DNA of 64,000 nucleotides, taken from assembly GCF_013359685.1 (NCBI RefSeq), contig NZ_JABFMV010000003.1, positions 62,001 to 126,000 on the forward strand. Reading direction: 5' to 3'. How positions within the stretch are numbered: position 1 is the first letter of the stretch; every line of letters begins with the position of its first letter. Of the stretch, positions 62,838 through 64,000 are shown piece after piece. The notes under the pieces are model-generated. The model was not told the DNA's origin. It worked only from the letters and a program-made list of their open reading frames with translations, and ran no database searches. The position numbers were made by a program, and so were the translations under genes. The DNA is from Leifsonia sp. C5G2. GTDB lineage: Bacteria; Actinomycetota; Actinomycetes; Actinomycetales; Microbacteriaceae.

Positions 62838-63739
62838 CGGACGGCCTCCTTCTCGGTCTCGTTCGCTGCGGACGACTGCCCGGTGAGGGCGAGGAAGGCG
62901 TCGTCGAGCGACGGCTTCCGGATGGCGATCGTCCCGCCTGCCACCCCGAGGGCGTCCAGCCGGTCGATGGCGGTGCGCAGCGCCTCCACGCTGCCGTCGG
63001 TCGGGAGCTCGCGGACCACGTCGCCCCGGGCGTCGCGCAACTCGACCACCTCGCCGTCGACGCGTGCCTTCAGCTCGTCCGCCGTGCCCTCGGCCACGAT
63101 GACGCCGTGGTCGAGCACGGCGATCCGGTCGGCGAGCTGGTCGGCCTCCTCCAGGTATTGCGTGGTCAGCAGGACCGTGGTCCCGCGGCGCGCCAGGTCC
63201 TGGATGATCTCCCACAGCGTCTGCCTGCTGCGGGTGTCGAGTCCGGTCGTCGGTTCGTCGAGGAAGATGACGGGCGGGGTGGCGACCAGGCTCAGCGCCA
63301 GGTCGAGGCGGCGGCGCATCCCGCCCGAGTAGGTCGCGACGCGTTTACGGGCGGCGCCGCCGAGGTCGAAGCGGTCGACGAGCTCGGCCGCCCGACGCTT
63401 GGAGTCCGCTGCGCTGAAGCCGGAGAGCCGGGCCATCATCCGCAGGTTCTCCTCCCCGGTCAGGACGCCGTCGACGGCGGCCGCCTGGCCGGTGACGCTG
63501 ATGGCGCGCCGGATGCCGCCGGCGTCCGTCGCCAGGTCGTGGCCCGCCACCGTCACCGTGCCCTCGTCGGGCTGCACGAGGGTGGACAGGATGGTGATGA
63601 GCGTCGTCTTGCCCGCGCCGTTGGGCCCGAGCAGCGCGAAGACGGTGCCCGCCTCCACGCGCAGGTCGATTCCGTCGAGGACGGTCTGCGCACCATAGGA
63701 CATGCGCACTCCCCTCACCTCGATCGCTGGTCCGGTCAT
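62834..63739 (-). CDS. ABC transporter ATP-binding protein (DrrA-like)
   Basis: A 301-aa ATPase. Walker A GPNGAGKTT, signature YSGGMRRRLDLALSL, Walker B VIFLDEPTTGLD and a C-terminal DrrA-type extension (last 80 residues). With the permease it should export a drug or lipid-like compound. AAGGGATC lies a few bases before ATG 63739. Controlled by the divergent TetR. Confidence 0.92.
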   Translation of the reverse strand: MTGPAIEVRGVRMSYGAQTVLDGIDLRVEAGTVFALLGPNGAGKTTLITILSTLVQPDEGTVTVAGHDLATDAGGIRRAISVTGQAAAVDGVLTGEENLRMMARLSGFSAADSKRRAAELVDRFDLGGAARKRVATYSGGMRRRLDLALSLVATPPVIFLDEPTTGLDTRSRQTLWEIIQDLARRGTTVLLTTQYLEEADQLADRIAVLDHGVIVAEGTADELKARVDGEVVELRDARGDVVRELPTDGSVEALRTAIDRLDALGVAGGTIAIRKPSLDDAFLALTGQSSAANETEKEAVR

Positions 63740-63753
63740 GATGATCCCTTCAT

Positions 63754-63804
63754 TGTGTGTGTCGTAAACTGTTTATGCCGCATACGGTTGTTTAAGTGAT
63801 ACAC
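63754..63804. promoter_or_regulatory. Operator region between the DrrAB-like exporter and TetR
   Basis: An imperfect dyad with TGTGTGTC-type outer arms (left 63754-63763, right GTGATACACA 63796-63805) and TAAAC/GTTTA inner sites (palindrome TAAACTGTTTA at 63765-63775, GTTTAA near 63790). Centre TATGCCGCATA at 63774-63784 is also palindromic. Confidence 0.65.
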
Positions 63805-63815
63805 AGTTCTAGGAT
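63788..63815 (+). promoter_or_regulatory. Promoter of the TetR gene
   Basis: TTGTTT (63788-63793), 16-base spacer, TAGGAT (63810-63815), overlapping the right half of the operator. A GAGGAGG ribosome-binding site follows about 9 bases before ATG 63849. Confidence 0.6.
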
Positions 63816-63848
63816 GGGTGTCAACAACCCGTGAGGAGGACGCCGCAG

Positions 63849-64000
63849 ATGCCGGACGACGTCGAAGAGGCGCTCCCCCGCGCCGTCGCCCTGAGCTGGG
63901 GCGTCGCGGAGCACCCGCAGCGCGGCCCCAAGCGCGAACTGAGCATCGAGCGGATCGTCGACACGGCGATCGAGCTCGCCGACGCCGAAGGGCTCCCCGC
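63849..64000 (+). CDS. TetR-family regulator, cut by the window end
   Basis: Only the first 50 residues are visible. RGPKRELSIERIVDTAIELADAEGLP is the start of a TetR helix-turn-helix, in a form typical of regulators with the TetR_C tetracycline-repressor-like C-terminal domain. Divergent from the DrrAB-like exporter, which it probably represses. Confidence 0.8.
   Translation, partial: MPDDVEEALPRAVALSWGVAEHPQRGPKRELSIERIVDTAIELADAEGLP

Overview
The window is high-GC chromosomal DNA from an actinobacterium. Codon usage is strongly GC3-biased. The order tsaC - WecA-like - AtpI-like - atpBEFHAGDC, a nusA-ylxR-infB-rbfA block and a truB/ribF neighbourhood are actinobacterial, and the mix of small families (DUF5997, DUF6510, DUF6804, DUF1206, DUF1622) suggests Microbacteriaceae (Leifsonia-like). 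That family-level call is inference from gene content. I see no phage, transposase, integron, CRISPR, rRNA or tRNA genes: this looks like ordinary core and accessory chromosome.

Layout. 1-5000: molybdenum block, with molybdate ABC transporter modBC on +, converging on moaD/moaA on -, then a + operon of a cytoplasmic sulfite-oxidase-like Mo enzyme, an FAD/NAD reductase and a zinc-ribbon protein (DUF6510). 5000-21700: mixed metabolism and stress genes, including an APC permease with a zinc-ribbon SDR, DUF1622, a DUF5997/LysR-effector-domain divergent pair, an alpha-hydroxy-acid oxidase, a quinone-reductase-like enzyme, 6-phosphofructokinase, CYTH, a SNF2 helicase, an RbsD/FucU-like protein divergent from csoR, a macrodomain protein, an M20 peptidase and an SGNH hydrolase. 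21780-27250: deoxyribose catabolism (SorC/DeoR-type regulator, deoC, a catalytic aldehyde dehydrogenase and a half-length non-catalytic one) divergent from a ROK kinase. 27340-34730: MFS, ribF, two small membrane proteins, truB, a TetR regulator and a divergent 14-TM drug exporter, then a ketopantoate-reductase-like gene. 34730-43180: a kinase-like protein with broken P-loop, mutY, a methyltransferase, YciI, then rbfA-infB-ylxR-nusA and DUF1206. 43200-49830: heterodimeric ABC exporter with TetR, aldo/keto reductase, then the DNA-alkylation repair pair ogt-tag. 49833-50431 is a gene-free repeat field. 50432-61258: yaaA, a P-loop kinase, the complete ATP synthase operon, AtpI-like, WecA/TagO-like glycosyltransferase and tsaC. 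61318-64000: HAD hydrolase, an ABC-2 drug/antibiotic exporter and the start of a TetR gene.

Two global signals stand out. First, about twenty genes have a TANNNT hexamer 6-8 nt before the start codon, the signature of leaderless transcription; this fixes several starts (moaA, csoR, mutY, the DUF5997 pair, both TetR genes). Second, intergenic spaces, mostly at gene ends, carry species-specific inverted repeats of several related sequence families, plus two arrays of a 13-bp near-palindrome repeated every 20 bp, and three clustered cases of 14-15-bp tandem duplications centred on stop codons. Regulatory sites readable by eye include TetR operators at 31995-32040, 47558-47573 and 63754-63804, CsoR-type sites at 18725-18772, a divergent operator at 26250-26263, and leader hairpins before nusA, infB, rbfA and atpE.
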